The notes below the pieces were generated by a model, which searched no databases, was not told where the DNA came from, and saw only the letters and a program-made list of their open reading frames with translations. Shown here in pieces: positions 33,111-46,146 of a DNA stretch of 64,000 nucleotides (position 1 is its first letter; every line of letters starts with the position of its first letter). Source of the stretch: Pelodera strongyloides (Eukaryota; Nematoda; Chromadorea; Rhabditida; Rhabditidae). Where the stretch lies: contig JAANDG010000083.1 of the NCBI GenBank assembly GCA_036852015.1, positions 248,001 through 312,000 of the forward strand. The letters run 5' to 3'. The position numbers and the translations under genes are program-made.

Positions 33111-33290
33111 TTTAAAGCGATATGGCGCCCGGTTTTGAAGCGTATGTCAAATGACTACATTACCATGCATTATATGCAAATGAGTATTATTAGCGTAAAA
33201 AAATCGACCCGACTTTGCATAAATACATAGAAATGCAGGTACTTGAGATGCGTTTCAAAAACCGGCCGCTATGTAAACTGGCCGGTTTTT
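33111..33290. mobile_element. MITE family B copy
   Basis: TTTAAAGCGATATGGCGCCC at the left and AAAACCGGCCGCTATGTAAA at the right; ATTATATGCAAATGAG inside. A second partial copy follows at 33330-33430. Confidence 0.7.
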
Positions 33291-34400
33291 TCGAAAGTAA
33301 GACGGTCAAACGCATTCCTTTGCTGACAATTAGTGAGATCGAGATTTTAATCTAATCATTTGCATATGATGCATGGGAATGCAGTTAGTTAAAATCCGTT
33401 TCAAAAACCGGCTGTTATACCGCGTTAAAGGAACGCAGTCATGATAAATCATCATTTTTATTTGCCTTTCATTAATTATAGGCAGATATGAAGAAAAATA
33501 CAGTACCAGGAACAAGTTATAGAAATGCGAACCCAGGGAGAGAAATCACTAAGAATGGGAGTTACTCGATTACAGTAGATATGCAATTGTCCTGGCAGAG
33601 GCTCATTATAATATTATAAATACCTTGCAGTGCTACACAATTGCAATATGCTGTCACTGCAGGGTATTCATCGTCGGTCGCAATTCCGGCAATTGCTTTC
33701 ATGCACATATATTGTTATCCAGTCACTCCCATTTTCAATGAATTATCTCCCTGAGTTATCTCCCTTTCTGTAACTTCAAATTGGCACCACATTTTTTGCA
33801 CATCTTCCTTTATTCAATGGAAATCAAATAAAAATTGCGAAAATATCGTGACTGCCTTCCTACTGCGCTACGACCTATAAACAAAACAGTAAAGCAATGC
33901 TTCTAAAATCAGAATGAGAACTCAAAAGCTTAAAATGTACTCACTTAAAATTATCAACAAAAACAATATAAAGAAACCATAAAACAATATAAAAAGTATA
34001 AACAATATCATTAGTAAGGTAAGTTTGGAATTAAAAGAAAAACTATTCTGATATGCAATAAACCAGAGTATAAACCGGTTTGCTATCACATTGTAGAGTA
34101 CCCTAGTAGCGCAAAGGTTTTGCCGGAATATATTGATATTGTTAAATCGATAATGATAAAAACGTTTATGAAGTAATTGTCCATGTTGCACAAATTACAA
34201 TGCCACTTAAAAGGTAACGATAAGGGTGCATTGATGTAACTATAGCTACCGAACACAACATCGCTGTAAAGGTGCAGGGAGTTTTGTGGAGCTAGGCAAC
34301 ATCGCTAGCTTCAAGCCAAATCTGCTGGGAAACTGGGAAAACCATAATCAATTGCCCATTATAAGGATAATTAAAGGATAATTACTCGTAATTGCACACA

Positions 34401-37214
34401 TCACTCCTCGATAACATCTACCCAATAGCGAACGTTTTTCGACCACAGTTTTCCGTGCGTGTTGTCAAAGACGAGCTTGTAGACACCGGGCTCAGCGGCT
34501 ACGACCTAAATTCAATTATATTTATAAAACTCATACCGCTCCCACACAATCATGAGCGATATTCGTTTTGTTCTCTCTCTCCCTCACACACACACACACA
34601 CACGCACGCGCACACGCGTACACACACAAGCACGTACGCACGCACACACACACACGCACACAAGCACGTACGCACGCACACACACACCCTTAATTTGTAA
34701 TTACGCAAAAACGTACCTCTCCATCCTCGGGCACATATTCCGTCTGTAGTTTGAACTTTGGCCTCATCACTATGTCATCCGGGTGGTCTGCTGTGACGTC
34801 ACCTTGTTTGCACGTCGAATAATTAACCGAGAAATGAACATCACCGCTCTCCAGACGCCACCACCAACGAAGACGTCGGTTGGGATTCCGCTCTCCTGAA
34901 AGGAAAAGGTCTACGTTAAAGCGGTATGACACGCGGCTTATCCTTTGATAACTGCTACATTTCCATATATTGTGTCTTGTGCCATTCTGTGGACGCAATT
35001 TGCATATAATACATGGAAATGCAGTTCGAGTATACGCTTTAAAACCACGCTTCATACTGTGTTATCGTTTCTCATGGCGAAACTACAGCAATCAGAATCG
35101 ATGTTCATGAAGGAAGCGCGGCTAAACTGCATATTGGTTGCAATAGCTTACCGTACACCGGAACGGGGATAAAATTAGTGGATCGTGCTGAGATCGAGAA
35201 TTTCTTCAGTTTTTCTTCGGGCAAGTCGTTGGCTGGATCATACCTAAAATAAGTCTTTGTAAGATTGTCCTAAGCCTAAGCCTAAGCCTAAGCCTAAGCC
35301 TAAGCCTAAGCCTAAGCCTAAGCCTAAGCCTAAGCCTAAGCCTAAGCCTAAGCCTAAGCCTAAGCCTAAGCCTAAGCCTAAGCCTTCAAACTGCAAGAAT
35401 CATTACCGACACTTCATGCCTGTACGTTGTTAACCGGTGGTGTTATTTAATAAATAAATACAATATAATGCGAAACTAGCCGTAACTTGCCTGTCCAATT
35501 ACATTTTGTACAGAGATATGTGTGTGTAAAATATGTGTCAAATGTGGGTTCCGGATGCATTTTTTTGCATAGCCTCCAATGGCGTTGGGCTCTTAAGACT
35601 TTGAAATATAAAAAAAAACATTTCACAGGAAGCACACCTCATCTCCGGGGGCACCTTTCCTCCCATCCTCACGTCTCCGTACTCGCTCTCGTGCTCCTTA
35701 TCACCTCCCCAATGTCGGTAGAGATTCTCAGCTCCGATCGATTCCTGAAGCAAATTTATAACATGACAGAAAATCAGAGAGTCTGTGCCAAAGCCTACCA
35801 TAGCCTAAGCCTAAGCCTAAGCCGGTAGAGGTTCTCGGTCCCGATGGATGATTCCTCAAGTAAATGTATAATATACGACAAATAAAACTCAGCCTATGCA
35901 TAAACATCAGTTGCATAAGCAACTACTTTGAACAACTCATTCATATGCATTATATACTAATGACGGCATGACTATACAAAATCTTGGGATGCCGTTAGTC
36001 TCCAAAAATTCAAAAACCGGGTGTGCATACGAGTCAACGACTTACCTTATAAAGGTTTATTGATAAAGGTAAAAAACGACAAGGTGGGCGAGAAAAAAAG
36101 AAAAAAATTACCCTAAGCTTGTCCTTCCAGTCAGCTCCTAGGAACTGTATCTTCTGTTGAGTTTGTTTGGCCAGACAAGGGGAGATCAATTGCCAGAGTA
36201 TTTGAATAAAAGAAGGAGCGTTGATGATAAACACCTTCCGAAGAACGTCGGGGAACATTTCCTAAAGCAGAATTGAAATAAATGAAGTGAAACCTTTTCA
36301 GCCTTCAGGATTTTAAAGCGGTGCAAGAGCCGGTTTTTAAACAGATTTTGGATAACTGCATTCCCATGCATCACATGCAAATAAGTGTGATCAGAATAAC
36401 AAATCGAGCTCAATTCGTGCTCATTTATTGCTAGCATACTTTACATAAGAATGCAATTGGCCTCAAAAACCGGCCGCTATATCGCTTTATGGTCCACGGC
36501 AACTTCACAGATTCTTATTTTACCGTTTCTTATTGATGATAAATACCCAATACTCACTATCAGTCATATACTGTCAATCACAAAGCGCAAGTATTGATGC
36601 TATATGGCTCATTTGCTTTGTAAAACATTGTTGAAACATATGCATGCGCTAACTAATAACTACGAACCTTCAAAAAAACGCAGTACAAATAGCATTAGCT
36701 AACTTCAAACTTCAAACTATAGACTACAAATACAGACTACAAACTAGAAACTCCAAATCTTAATAAAGCCAACCTGTAGCTGTGAGAGCATTGCGTTGAC
36801 CACTTTAATAGCAAAAGTGTCAATCATTCCCATGTGAATTCCCTCCAAATCAAAGATTACCGAGGTACCGTACTGCCGACCACTTCGCTTCTCGCACTCT
36901 CTCAAGAATTAATGTTTAAAGCGGTATAACAATAGGTTTTTGGACGCTGCACCTCCATGCAGTGAGCGCAAATGACTGCGCGATTTTCTAATTAGGTATC
37001 AAAAGGTATCAAAAACCGGTCGGTTCATCGCTTAAATTTCGGTCACGTAACTACTTCGATCACGTGACAACTTTAGAAGGTAATGTATGTAGAGAGAGGG
37101 CGGGGTTAAAGATAGAGAGGAGAAAGAGGGAGAGACATGGAGAGGTAGAGGGAAAGGGTAAGAGAGGGTAAGAGCTAGGGAGAAAAAAAGATATGGACAT
37201 GGAGAAAGAGAGAA

Positions 37215-37254
<40 letters not shown>

Positions 37255-38478
37255 GGATAGAGACTAACTATAAGCGTAATCGCAAACCTGATAATATGCA
37301 TAACACCTTCACTCTCCGCAATTCGCATCACATATAGGTCAGAGTTTCTGGTACAAGGTACCAATCCAGCCGCATCACATCGTCCGATCATTTGAATAAC
37401 TAACACGTTGCCGTCACGGTCAAAACCAACCACAGAACCTGAAATAGGATATATTTATTCCAATATTAAAGCGAAATGCCGGCCGGTTTATGAAACGCAT
37501 CGTGGACCACTGAATTCTTACGTATTTATGTATCGTGTTTAGCTCGATTTTTTATTCCAATTTATGTTCATTTGCATAAGCTGCATAAGAATGTTGGATG
37601 CATTCCAAAAACCGGCAGGTATTTCGCTTTAACGAGAGATCTTGTGCATGGTACAAAACTGTCCTTGTAAAAGCGAAAAGGCAAAATCGGTTATCTGTGT
37701 GATAAAATAATAAATTCATATAATAATAAAAAGTGTAAATGTTCGCGCTCACCTGGCAAATACTGTAGCGCTCGGCTCACGTTATCACAGTACTTTGTGA
37801 TTTTATCAATCGACGAGAAATCCTCATTGTCTAAACCCAGAGCGTGAATTGCTCTGAGCGAGAAGCGGATTTTTGGGACGACGACATCTGTAATGAGGGA
37901 AAATATACCGTAGGTACTAACTGGGGGCATGCTCCCAGTCTCCCAGTAGAAGGTCAGAGAAAGAGAGGGATCACGCGCACCAGCGACACATAGAGACAAA
38001 TTGTCCCATAACCGGGAGGACTCCCACTGTTTGTGCATACGACCACAGTAGCTGGTTTCACTAACATTTACGTGTGAATTAAGAGCTCGATCATTTTCTG
38101 CGGCTAGACTTTTGGGCCATTACGTGGTGCACAGAAGTGTTGTAGTCACATATAAACGAGCCAGTGGGAACCTCCCAGCCTCCCGCGCTCTATCTGTGTC
38201 CCTCTGATTCTAGTATAATTTTCACTAACATCCAGCGGGAGGCCTGGGAAGTTACTCCCGGATTCTTGCATACGGGCACAACATAACATTTTTGGAATAT
38301 TTTTTTTTTCGACACGCTTAGAACAAACTACCTGCTTTCATTCTCGGTACTTCTCGTTGTAGTGAAACATTGCGCTTATGTTTAGAAAGCTTAGAAATGA
38401 AGTTACATTACTTCGCCAATTCGGATATAAAGATCAAAGAAGAGGTCGCTAAGAAGGATAGAGAGAAAGACAGAGAAA

Positions 38479-38512
<34 letters not shown>

Positions 38513-39307
38513 AACGGATAGAGAGAGAAAGAGGGAGAAAGAGAGAGAGAGGCGTAGAGAACAAAACTAAGGAAACAAACCAATTTTCCGATCCCAGCCT
38601 ACAATCCATCGTAGCAATGAGAAGTCATCGTCGTATGAAGGGACTAACTGAAAACGTAGAGTTTACATCAGGAAAATAAGTAATCTATAGTCTGTAGTCT
38701 GTAGGTAGCCTCATATATATAAAACAATCATAAAGAGCACCTGTCGTAGCCGAAGTACCGTAATAGACGCACAATATTTTAGGTACAGTAGCTAAGGAAT
38801 ATAACTACTCTAAAGTACCGTAATATAAGCACCGTAATATCAGTACCGTAATATCAGTACCCCGTGGGGGCGTGGTCAAGTGGCAAGGCCCTTGCTCACG
38901 CCACCGGTCACTGGTCCGTTCCCGGCCCGGAACCCCCTCACCCCACCAAAGGTGTAAAAGTTGGTAGCTGGGTAAAACCAGCGGAGATAAATCGACTTCC
39001 CGAGCAGATTGGCCACCCCGGTGCACCGTTTCCGCGGATTCGGTTGATATAACCGGTTCACTTTATCTTTATCACTTTTTATATCAGTACCGCATTCCGC
39101 GATGTAGTTGGTACGTACATAAGTACCCTAATATCAGTACCCTAATATAAGTACCGTAATATCAGTACCTTAATATAAGCACCGTAATTTAACTACCTCA
39201 AGGTCTTCCTTCATCTTCTCCCTAAGTTGTGCGATCAATTTCTTATCGGCTTCATTGATATCGTCAATGTGCATCGTTTTCTGATTTGTAGGTTTAAACG
39301 GGACCAT
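34401..39307 (-). CDS. CRAL-TRIO (SEC14) and GOLD domain protein, 407 aa, 10 exons
   Basis: CRAL-TRIO domains bind phosphoinositides or hydrophobic ligands, and the GOLD domain mediates protein contacts in Golgi and vesicle traffic. The reading resembles the C. elegans ctg-type/T23G5.2 proteins and vertebrate SEC14L2. Exons (minus): 39307-39197, 38647-38581, 37887-37753, 37438-37288, 36900-36774, 36261-36112, 35744-35638, 35243-35152, 34895-34717, 34505-34401; phases fit. Landmarks: [120 protein letters not shown] and [18 protein letters not shown]. The start follows a TTTTCAG acceptor 10 bases upstream, so SL trans-splicing is likely. Exon 5 uses a TTGAG acceptor. Introns contain telomere-type repeats, a partial copy of exon 7, and MITEs. 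Confidence 0.93.
34583..34687. repeat. (CA)n / CACGCA microsatellite
   Basis: CACACA runs with CACGCACG and CAAGCACGTACGCACG repeats, in intron 9 of the CRAL-TRIO gene. Confidence 0.95.
35269..35384. repeat. Interstitial telomere repeat, (CCTAAG)n, about 19 copies
   Basis: Uninterrupted CCTAAG hexamers, the complement of the nematode telomere repeat TTAGGC, in intron 7 of the CRAL-TRIO gene close to exon 8. Confidence 0.95.
35803..35822. repeat. Short telomere-type repeat, about 3 copies
   Basis: AGCCTAAGCCTAAGCCTAAG directly next to the partial exon copy at 35821-35885. Confidence 0.85.
35821..35885 (-). pseudogene. Partial duplicate of CRAL-TRIO exon 7 start and its acceptor
   Basis: GCCGGTAGAGGTTCTCGGTCCC...CCTCAAGTAAATGTATAATA (core GGTAGAGGTTCTCGG) resembles the true exon 7 boundary at 35715-35765 (GGTAGAGATTCTCAGCTCCG, CCTGAAGCAAATTTATAACA). 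On the minus strand the copy would read SIGTENLYR against SIGAENLYR, then runs into telomere hexamers. It is not needed for the gene model and looks like a dead fragment. Confidence 0.75.
36312..36490. mobile_element. MITE family B copy
   Basis: TTTAAAGCGGTGCAAGAGCC at the left and CCGGCCGCTATATCGCTTTA at the right; CACATGCAAATAAGTG inside. It lies in CRAL-TRIO intron 5, 50 bp from exon 6. Confidence 0.75.
36916..37035. mobile_element. MITE family B copy, short
   Basis: TTTAAAGCGGTATAACAATA at the left and AAAACCGGTCGGTTCATCGC at the right, next to exon 5 of the CRAL-TRIO gene. Confidence 0.65.
37466..37632. mobile_element. MITE family A copy, 167 bp
   Basis: TTAAAGCGAAATGCCGGCCG and ACCGGCAGGTATTTCGCTTT ends; GTTCATTTGCATAAGCTGCA inside. 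CRAL-TRIO intron 3. Confidence 0.85.
38754..39190. repeat. Degenerate GTACCGTAATATCA tandem repeats around the SINE
   Basis: Units of 13-16 bp (AGTACCGTAATATCAGTACC and variants) on both sides of the SINE copy (about 38810-38863 and 39085-39190), suggesting that the SINE inserted into this repeat. Confidence 0.75.
38868..39083 (+). mobile_element. tRNA-derived SINE, copy 1
   Basis: Head GGCGTGGTCAAGTGGCAAGG (A box) and CTGGTCCGTTCCCGG (B box), body with CAAAGGTGTAAAAGTTGGTA and GCTGGGTAAAACCAGCGGAG, and a CTTTATCTTTATCAC tail. The body matches, in inverse orientation, the element at 56722-56990. It lies in CRAL-TRIO intron 1. Confidence 0.85.
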
Positions 39308-40351
39308 CCGGGTTTCTGAAAAGAATAAATTTTGTGTTGGTCTTTTTTTGATATTAACCCAAAATTTGGGTAACTAAACCGCTAATACATTTTTTTAAAT
39401 TAAACCGCTAATATTATTTACAAATGGTGGAATGCCAAATAAACATAAGTTTAAAAGAAACAGGCAGAGGCGATGACCACCATCATACCCCTAGCCATAA
39501 ATAGCTCGTACAAGATAATAAATTGCGGGCTACTACGCGATGGTGAAGTACGTAACTAATAATAGCTCGCCCGTTCACAGATTGGAAAGATATGATACAT
39601 AGTAGCATAAACATAACTTATTAACATTTATCTGTTATCAGGATTACACCACGTGTTGCACTTTAATATACAAACAATAAAGAAAAACAAGAAACTTGTC
39701 AAACCATAAACAGTGATAAAATAAAATAAAAGTAACGACTATACAGGAAATGGAGGGAACAATTTGGCGTCCCGGGTTTTTCGTGGACGAAAACACACAA
39801 TATTCGCGTCTGGTGGTTGCGAATCTTTCCGAAAACCGTCGCCAAATGGTCGTAACCGGGAGTAGGTTTTTTTTCTGCTGTATGTGCGTCTGCTAACTTA
39901 GCTTGTGCTAGCACTAGCAATAAAGGGAGTGGAGCGCTTTTTTTTGCACTGATATGCTGGTAAATTACCGTATCCTAAATCTAGGGCTAAATCCCTTCAA
40001 TAACACGAGTTTATTTAAAATAAATAAATTTTAGACGTCTAGACTGAAGGAATAAAAGTGAAAGTCATTTCACAATCACCACTGAAAATCAGCTGAATTA
40101 TAGCTATAGAAAGAGTATTGAATATACGCAGAGAAAGAGAAAACAAAACCAAAGTGCAATTTTTGCTCGAGACTCTGTGAGACATTCGGTAACACTAGAG
40201 TTCATATAATTATTACATTATTCATTTAAAAGTCAAAGAGTGCAAGTTTTTGTTTTTAATAAAAATTAAAGATTTCTTCATGTTCTGATGTATGTCTCGA
40301 TTTTTTGTTACACGAAGAAATGAAGAAAGTCATCGAAATTCCCACAGAGAG

Positions 40352-40534
40352 TTAAAGCGAAATGCCGGCCGTTTTTTTGAAACGCATCGAGTACACCAGC
40401 ATTCTTATGCAGCTTATGCCAATAAACATGAATTAGAATAGGAAATCGAGCTAAATTCGAGCAAATTAGCATAAATACGTAAGGATTCAGTTGTCCACGA
40501 TGCTTTTCAAAAAGCGGTCGGTATTTCGCTTTAA
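40352..40534. mobile_element. MITE family A copy, 183 bp
   Basis: TTAAAGCGAAATGCCGGCCG and AAAAGCGGTCGGTATTTCGC, then TTTAA at the right end. The interior is close to that of 23039-23218. Confidence 0.88.
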
Positions 40535-42354
40535 ATCAGAAAATGTAGCAAGTAATAATGTGACAGAAATTCACGAAATCAGAAAGTCATAGAATATAAA
40601 TAGAATTTATCGGTCAAAACGTGTACGCGATGATTTTGTTGGAAATAAGAAGCCAACGATAAGAGACCAGAAAAATAAATAAGAAGTGACGAATTTTTTG
40701 GAATATGCGTAAATGAATCACGGAAAAAAATATCCAGCTCCTTTATAGTTATGATCAATATTTTTGGCATTTTCTGAACAAAAAAAAGAGAGAAAGAGAG
40801 CCAGAGAGAGAGAGAGAAAGGAGTGAACGAGAGATAGAGATGGGAGAGAGGGAGAGAAGTAAATAAACACAAAGAAAGAGAGTAAACGAGAGAAATGCGA
40901 ATAAAGAGACACAAAGAGCTATAAAGGCTAGGAGTCAATTTCATTCTGACGCATATAAGCCGATTTCATGTGTCATGTGTGGCATGAACACATTCGGGTT
41001 CATGCAAATCCTGTCCATGACAGAACGAGTGAATTTAGAAGTGGAAAGAGAGAGAGAGAGAGAGTGAGAGAGGTTGAGAGGAAAAGCAGTGAAGAACAAA
41101 AGAGAGAGAGAAAGAGATAGAGAGAGATAGAGAGAGAGAGATAGAGAAGGAACGATAGAACTAGAGGGGAAGAGAAGGACAGAGAGAATTTTAGGGGAAA
41201 GATGATAGAGATAGGGAGGAGGAGGAGCAAGACATGTAGAGATAGCAAGGGAGGGGGTATTTAGAGAGAGAATCAGAGGGAGTGTTGGGTAGAGGTAGAG
41301 ATTGAAAGAGAAAGATATTCGGAAAGCAAGAGAGAGAGAAAGAGAGAGAGACAAAGAGAGTTTTAAAGGAATCGCGTTTAAGACAAGAAAGTTTCTAGGC
41401 TAAAACGACTAATGCGAAATGGCAGGTTTTAACTTCACCTTGAACAGTTTCATTTTTTGTTTGAAATGTGTTTCACAAGGAAACGCTGACATTTTTTAGC
41501 AGACAAAATATTATTTTCTCACATAATATTGATACTCTGCTGGGAACGAAATTTTATAAAACTACTACTATGGCAGATCGAGGTAACTAGAATCAGCTCC
41601 TTCGTTAGGAAGGTCTAAACTAGGTATTAGGCTTTCAATACCATAGTCGCATGGTTGAGACGCTTCATATAAATTATTATGTGTTCAAATTTATGGGTGA
41701 TGCACCACCTCCCAGGATCTTTGTGTTTTACAGTACTCTGGCCCTCAGGCTCGCAGCGCGGAAATGCGTAGCAGCAATCGCGGGAAAGATTGCAAATTTG
41801 CATTGAAAAATTCGAGACGCAGAGAAACCTCCTTACCCATGTTAAAAAGCCATATCTTTTCCGCGGACGATGCAACGCATTTGCGCGCTGCGCGCCTGAG
41901 AACGTAGTAGCGTAGGTTCTACAAGAATTTGTCGGGGAAGCAGTCCTAGGTCGTCAGATACAAACAACGTAACTTACAACAAGAAATAAACCATTACAAA
42001 AAGCCGACAGTATCAATAGCAACTAGCCCATTGTTAAATAAATAGAAAGTGAAAATTTTCACTTTTTTTCCATCTCTACCTTTATTCGCTATTTAATCTG
42101 TCAGCGCTGCTATGAGCTATGATGCACTTGCCGGGTTTTTTTTCTTTGCTTAGTGATACTGAAACTGAACTGTCCGATACTTCGTTTGTTTGCTATTGAG
42201 ATCTACTCAACTTTCAAAGGACGATCAGAAATGGATTAAAATATTGTTAGTTTTTGAACTGTTCTGACTAGGTTTGAGGAAAGTAATGCTTAATAATAAC
42301 ACTCATAATTTACCAAGAAGATGTGCACTAAAAACAGACTGTAGCTTTGGTGTT

Positions 42355-42517
42355 AAAGCGGTATAACATCCTGTTTTTGAAACGTATCATGGGCGCCGCA
42401 TGTAACGTATGCAAATACGAGATACTGCGCGAATTTTAAATTAAATTAATTTGCATACAACATATCATGCACTTTTTTACAACACGTCACCAAAAACGGG
42501 ATGTTATATCGCTTTAA
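42355..42517. mobile_element. MITE family B copy, 163 bp
   Basis: TTAAAGCGGTATAACATCCTG at the left (core GCGGTATAACATCC) and its inverse GGGATGTTATATCGCTTTAA at the right; ACGTATGCAAATACGAG inside. Confidence 0.85.
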
Positions 42518-42610
42518 AGTGTGAACTCTGCGAGACGGAAAAGAAAAATTACGAGAGAAAATCATGGATGCTAATTGGGCTGCTAGGAGATTAGTATATT
42601 CGACAGCTTA

Positions 42611-42780
42611 AGACTATACGGTGGCCGTTTTTTGAAAGTACTTTGTGGAACAGCATTCCCGCATGTTGTATGCAAATGAATATAGACCAAAAGTCGCACA
42701 GTATCGGGCAGTTATCTGTATACACTACAGCGTCTACCCGGCCCCGCATACTTTTCAAAAACCGGCTGCTAAAGTAGTTT
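42611..42780. mobile_element. MITE family B copy, decayed ends
   Basis: GACTATACGGTGGCCGTTTT at the left and CAAAAACCGGCTGCTAAAGT at the right; TATGCAAATGAATATAGACC inside. Confidence 0.55.
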
Positions 42781-43480
42781 TCACGATACATACACACAAC
42801 AGGTAGACATTTTTAGTATTATGGCAGCACAGAGACGTCAGGATCCTCGCTGTAAAAATACAGTCTTTCTACTGTTTTCATGTTTTCTCTACTGTTTTTC
42901 CGCCCATTTTATGCGTATAAATGTTGAAAAACCAGTTTTGTTGTTTGCTAAACATAGAAAAATGTGCAAAAATATTGAAATAAATTCAGAAAAGGGCGCT
43001 GATGCTAAACTTGCAAAGGGTAGAACAAAACACACTATCACCCAATAAAGTTTAAAGAAAAGCTTTATTGGACTCATATTGCTAGAACGATGATAATTAA
43101 AAATTACTAAATTTTGTTTCAACCGTCTCTTGGTAACATATAGAGGGAGGTTGAGAGAGAGAGAGAGAGATAGGGAGAGAGAGGGAGAGAGGGAGAGGGA
43201 AAAGAGAGACGGAGAGAGGGAAAAGAGAGAGGGAGAGAGAGAGAAAAGAATAGAGGGAGAGAGACATCGTGGTTATTCGTATAGTGGGCGGAAGAGTATG
43301 GGGAACCACTAATTGGTTCATGAGAACGAGCTCCTAACCTAATTAAATTAAAGTGTTGCTTCTAATGAAATAACCAAACGATTATACATTATCACAGATA
43401 TTTCTCAAATAAGATCAATTTTAAGGAGAAAACCCAAAAAGGCTCGTCTCCGGCTGGGGGAGTGGGCTTAGGCGTAGTCT

Positions 43481-43505
43481 GCCTAAGCCTAAGCCTAAGC
43501 CTAAG
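43481..43505. repeat. Interstitial telomere repeat, 4 copies
   Basis: (GCCTAA)n, four hexamers, next to a loosely inverted GGGCTTAGGCG. Confidence 0.85.
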
Positions 43506-44454
43506 TAGAAGTATCTCATTTGAATGAGAAACGAAAATTATTAGATATAATAATATATCATAAACTAAAACTCTAACATAATGTAGCAAACTCGAAACAG
43601 TTCGTGACCGTTTCTTATCGCGATTAAATTCAGATGAAAACATGAACGAGAATGTGAAGGAGAGAGAGGGAGGGGAGACAGGGAGAGAGAGACCGAGGAA
43701 CGGAGTGAGAGAGGGAGAAGGCATGAGAGAGCAGGGGGAGACAGATGGACAGAGACAAGGAAGAGAGCCGAGGCGCAGAGTAATTGTGTTTCAGAATTGA
43801 AAGTCACAAAATCAAACAAAAATATGAAATGTCTGATAATTCGGTCGTACTGATATAGGCATAGTAAACGCTCCGAACGCGGAGAACTTGACGACGGGCA
43901 TAGCAACTTGAAATAGTGCTTATTCTGGAGAAACACAAAGATGAAAGGATGTGAGAGAGCACGGGAATTCAGTAGACGACAGCCTAACGACCAAAGGACT
44001 CGCGGCTTCTATGAGGCACAAATAAGTGATTTGTGATATAATTGCCACGTGAAGAAAGTCTTTAAAAAAGAGGAATGACAAAGTAGGACTTGAAATTCTG
44101 AAATTGACTACTGTTGGGCAAAAGTATTGTTTGAAGAAGGACGTTGACGAAACAAGGATGCTACGCGACGAGAAACTGGCGACAGCTTGGCGAAAAGAAT
44201 TGTGCGCCGCCTAGGCGCAAAAACAAGGGCAGCACTCCGCAGTTTCTTATATATGTATTATGCGTCGACAATGACGAATCCTAATTTTTATTATTTGTTG
44301 ATGTTTTTCCTAAAAAAAACGAGGAATAAAAACCCATGAACATGACATTCTATTAATGACGGCCGCTAAGTAATCAGATCCGGTATGTGGGTGACCTTAC
44401 ACATAACAACAACTATAACTATAACTTGCATAAGATAGATGTAGATTACGAAGA

Positions 44455-44760
44455 TCTGAAAATAGCCTCAAATTTTGATCGTTTCTAGCGGTGAAAACAT
44501 GAAACAATTACGTTATCAACAGCCAAAATACATAACCTCAGCGTGCTATGCGTGTTCTTATGTAATTTTCTGCAATTATCGGCAACTATAAAATCTGAAA
44601 ATAGTGCCACTATTTGATCGTTTCTAGCGGTGAAGACATCCAGTGGAGGGCAATTACTCTTATTAAATCAAATAATTAGACTAACGGCAATTATCCTACA
44701 GTCAAAAATAGCGCCACTATTTGATCGTTTCTATCGACGAAAACATCGAGTCGCGGGGCA
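44455..44760. repeat. Three degenerate direct repeats, period about 125 bp
   Basis: TTTGATCGTTTCTAGCGGTG occurs near 44476 and 44618, and TTTGATCGTTTCTATCGACG near 44720, each after GAAAATAGTGCCACTA-like sequence. Confidence 0.7.
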
Positions 44761-45943
44761 CATCGTTTGTATTTGACTTCTTGATTCCAGTTATGCCTTT
44801 CAAGCACTAGAAAATGGGGCCCTCCACCAAAGACTAGAGCAAACATTACGCGGAACTACGGCAGACAGCCGAGGAGAGAGTGCAACGGAGTACGGAATAC
44901 AGAAGAGATTCTGGCGCGAGTCGACGAGGGATTCTGAAATAACTTCAGGGATGTGAGAGATTCAGAGGGAAGAGTAGACGGACGTAGAGTACTCCGCAAC
45001 GATCCCCGGAAACGGTCATCAGGATCAGAGGTATAGTGGCAGTGCTGAAAATAGGTATTCCACTATTAAAACGATATAACGGTGATTTTTGAAATGTGTT
45101 TCAGGTGATTATATGCATTTGCATACAACGTGTGGGAATATAGTTGTCCTGTCCTATATCGCTTGCTCTGGTGTTTCTGCTTACAATTAGTAACACAGCT
45201 ACAACGAGTCTTCCAGCGAATACACGCAGTGGACAAACCATTTCAAAGAAACTCGGATTTCTAGATAAGTATCAGAAATAAACGGAAAACCTCAATGAAA
45301 CGACCTAAAAGTGTTGTTACTTGGACTAGAATCATGCTAGGGTACTTCTGGTCTTGCAAGCTCCAAGCACAAAGAAAGAAACCAATTTTGTTTCATAGAG
45401 ATGTATGAGAGCGACTGTACATACAAAAAATATCTAACAGTTCCAAACACAAAGTGTTAGTGAATATGAAATTTCAGCGCTTCAACACTATTGGAGAAAA
45501 ACTGGGAGCACAAATATGTATTCCAAGATCATAAAGGTTAAAAGTCACAGTTTGTCGATATTCGTAATACACGAAGGTCCACCTAACCAACCACATAGTA
45601 TGACTCATTTATTTTCTTGCATAAGTGCTACTGTGGAGAGACTAAATATTTGCAGTACTTGTTGGACGTTTTCTTCAAGACATCTGCAACTATTTGTTTC
45701 GTACTAGTTCCATACTAACTCTTAGCTAAAATTCTACATCCATAGAAATTTGCAGAAATTTACATGCGCTTGCTCAAATTACTTACGTACTACGTAATAC
45801 GTACTTACGTAAGTTAAGTATTTACTTAAACACGTACGAACGTATCTTTCTTATATAGACACGGAATTTACTGCGTGGAGACTGTGTGATTTGTGGTAAA
45901 AATCAGTAATTGGACTGAAAAATTAAAAATTAGACCGAAGGAC

Positions 45944-46146
45944 TTTAAAGCGAAATACCGGCCGGTTTTTGAAACGCATCGTGGATAGCGGCTTTCTTAT
46001 ACATATAGCATACATGCTAACTCAGTGGGGTCTCATTGGGGGGGGGGTCGATTTTTTTTATTACAATTTATGCTCATTTGCATATGGTGCATAAGAATGT
46101 AGGTGTACTGGATGGCTTTCAAAAATCGGCAGATATTTCGCTTTAA
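45944..46146. mobile_element. MITE family A copy, about 203 bp
   Basis: TTTAAAGCGAAATACCGGCC and TCGGCAGATATTTCGCTTTAA-type ends; the interior has a G9 run and CTCATTTGCATATGGTGCAT. Confidence 0.85.

Noticed and set aside
38370..38570. Arg/Glu-rich frames here and at 40.6-41.4, 43.1-43.9, 46.9-47.2, 51.7-52.0 kb
   Set aside because: They are translations of GA/CT tracts with no splice partners.
42821..43048. Frame MAAQRRQDPRCKNT... ending at a CCAATAAAG context
   Set aside because: The poly(A)-like context is suggestive, but no acceptor, family or upstream exon fits; the flanks are MITE and GA repeat.
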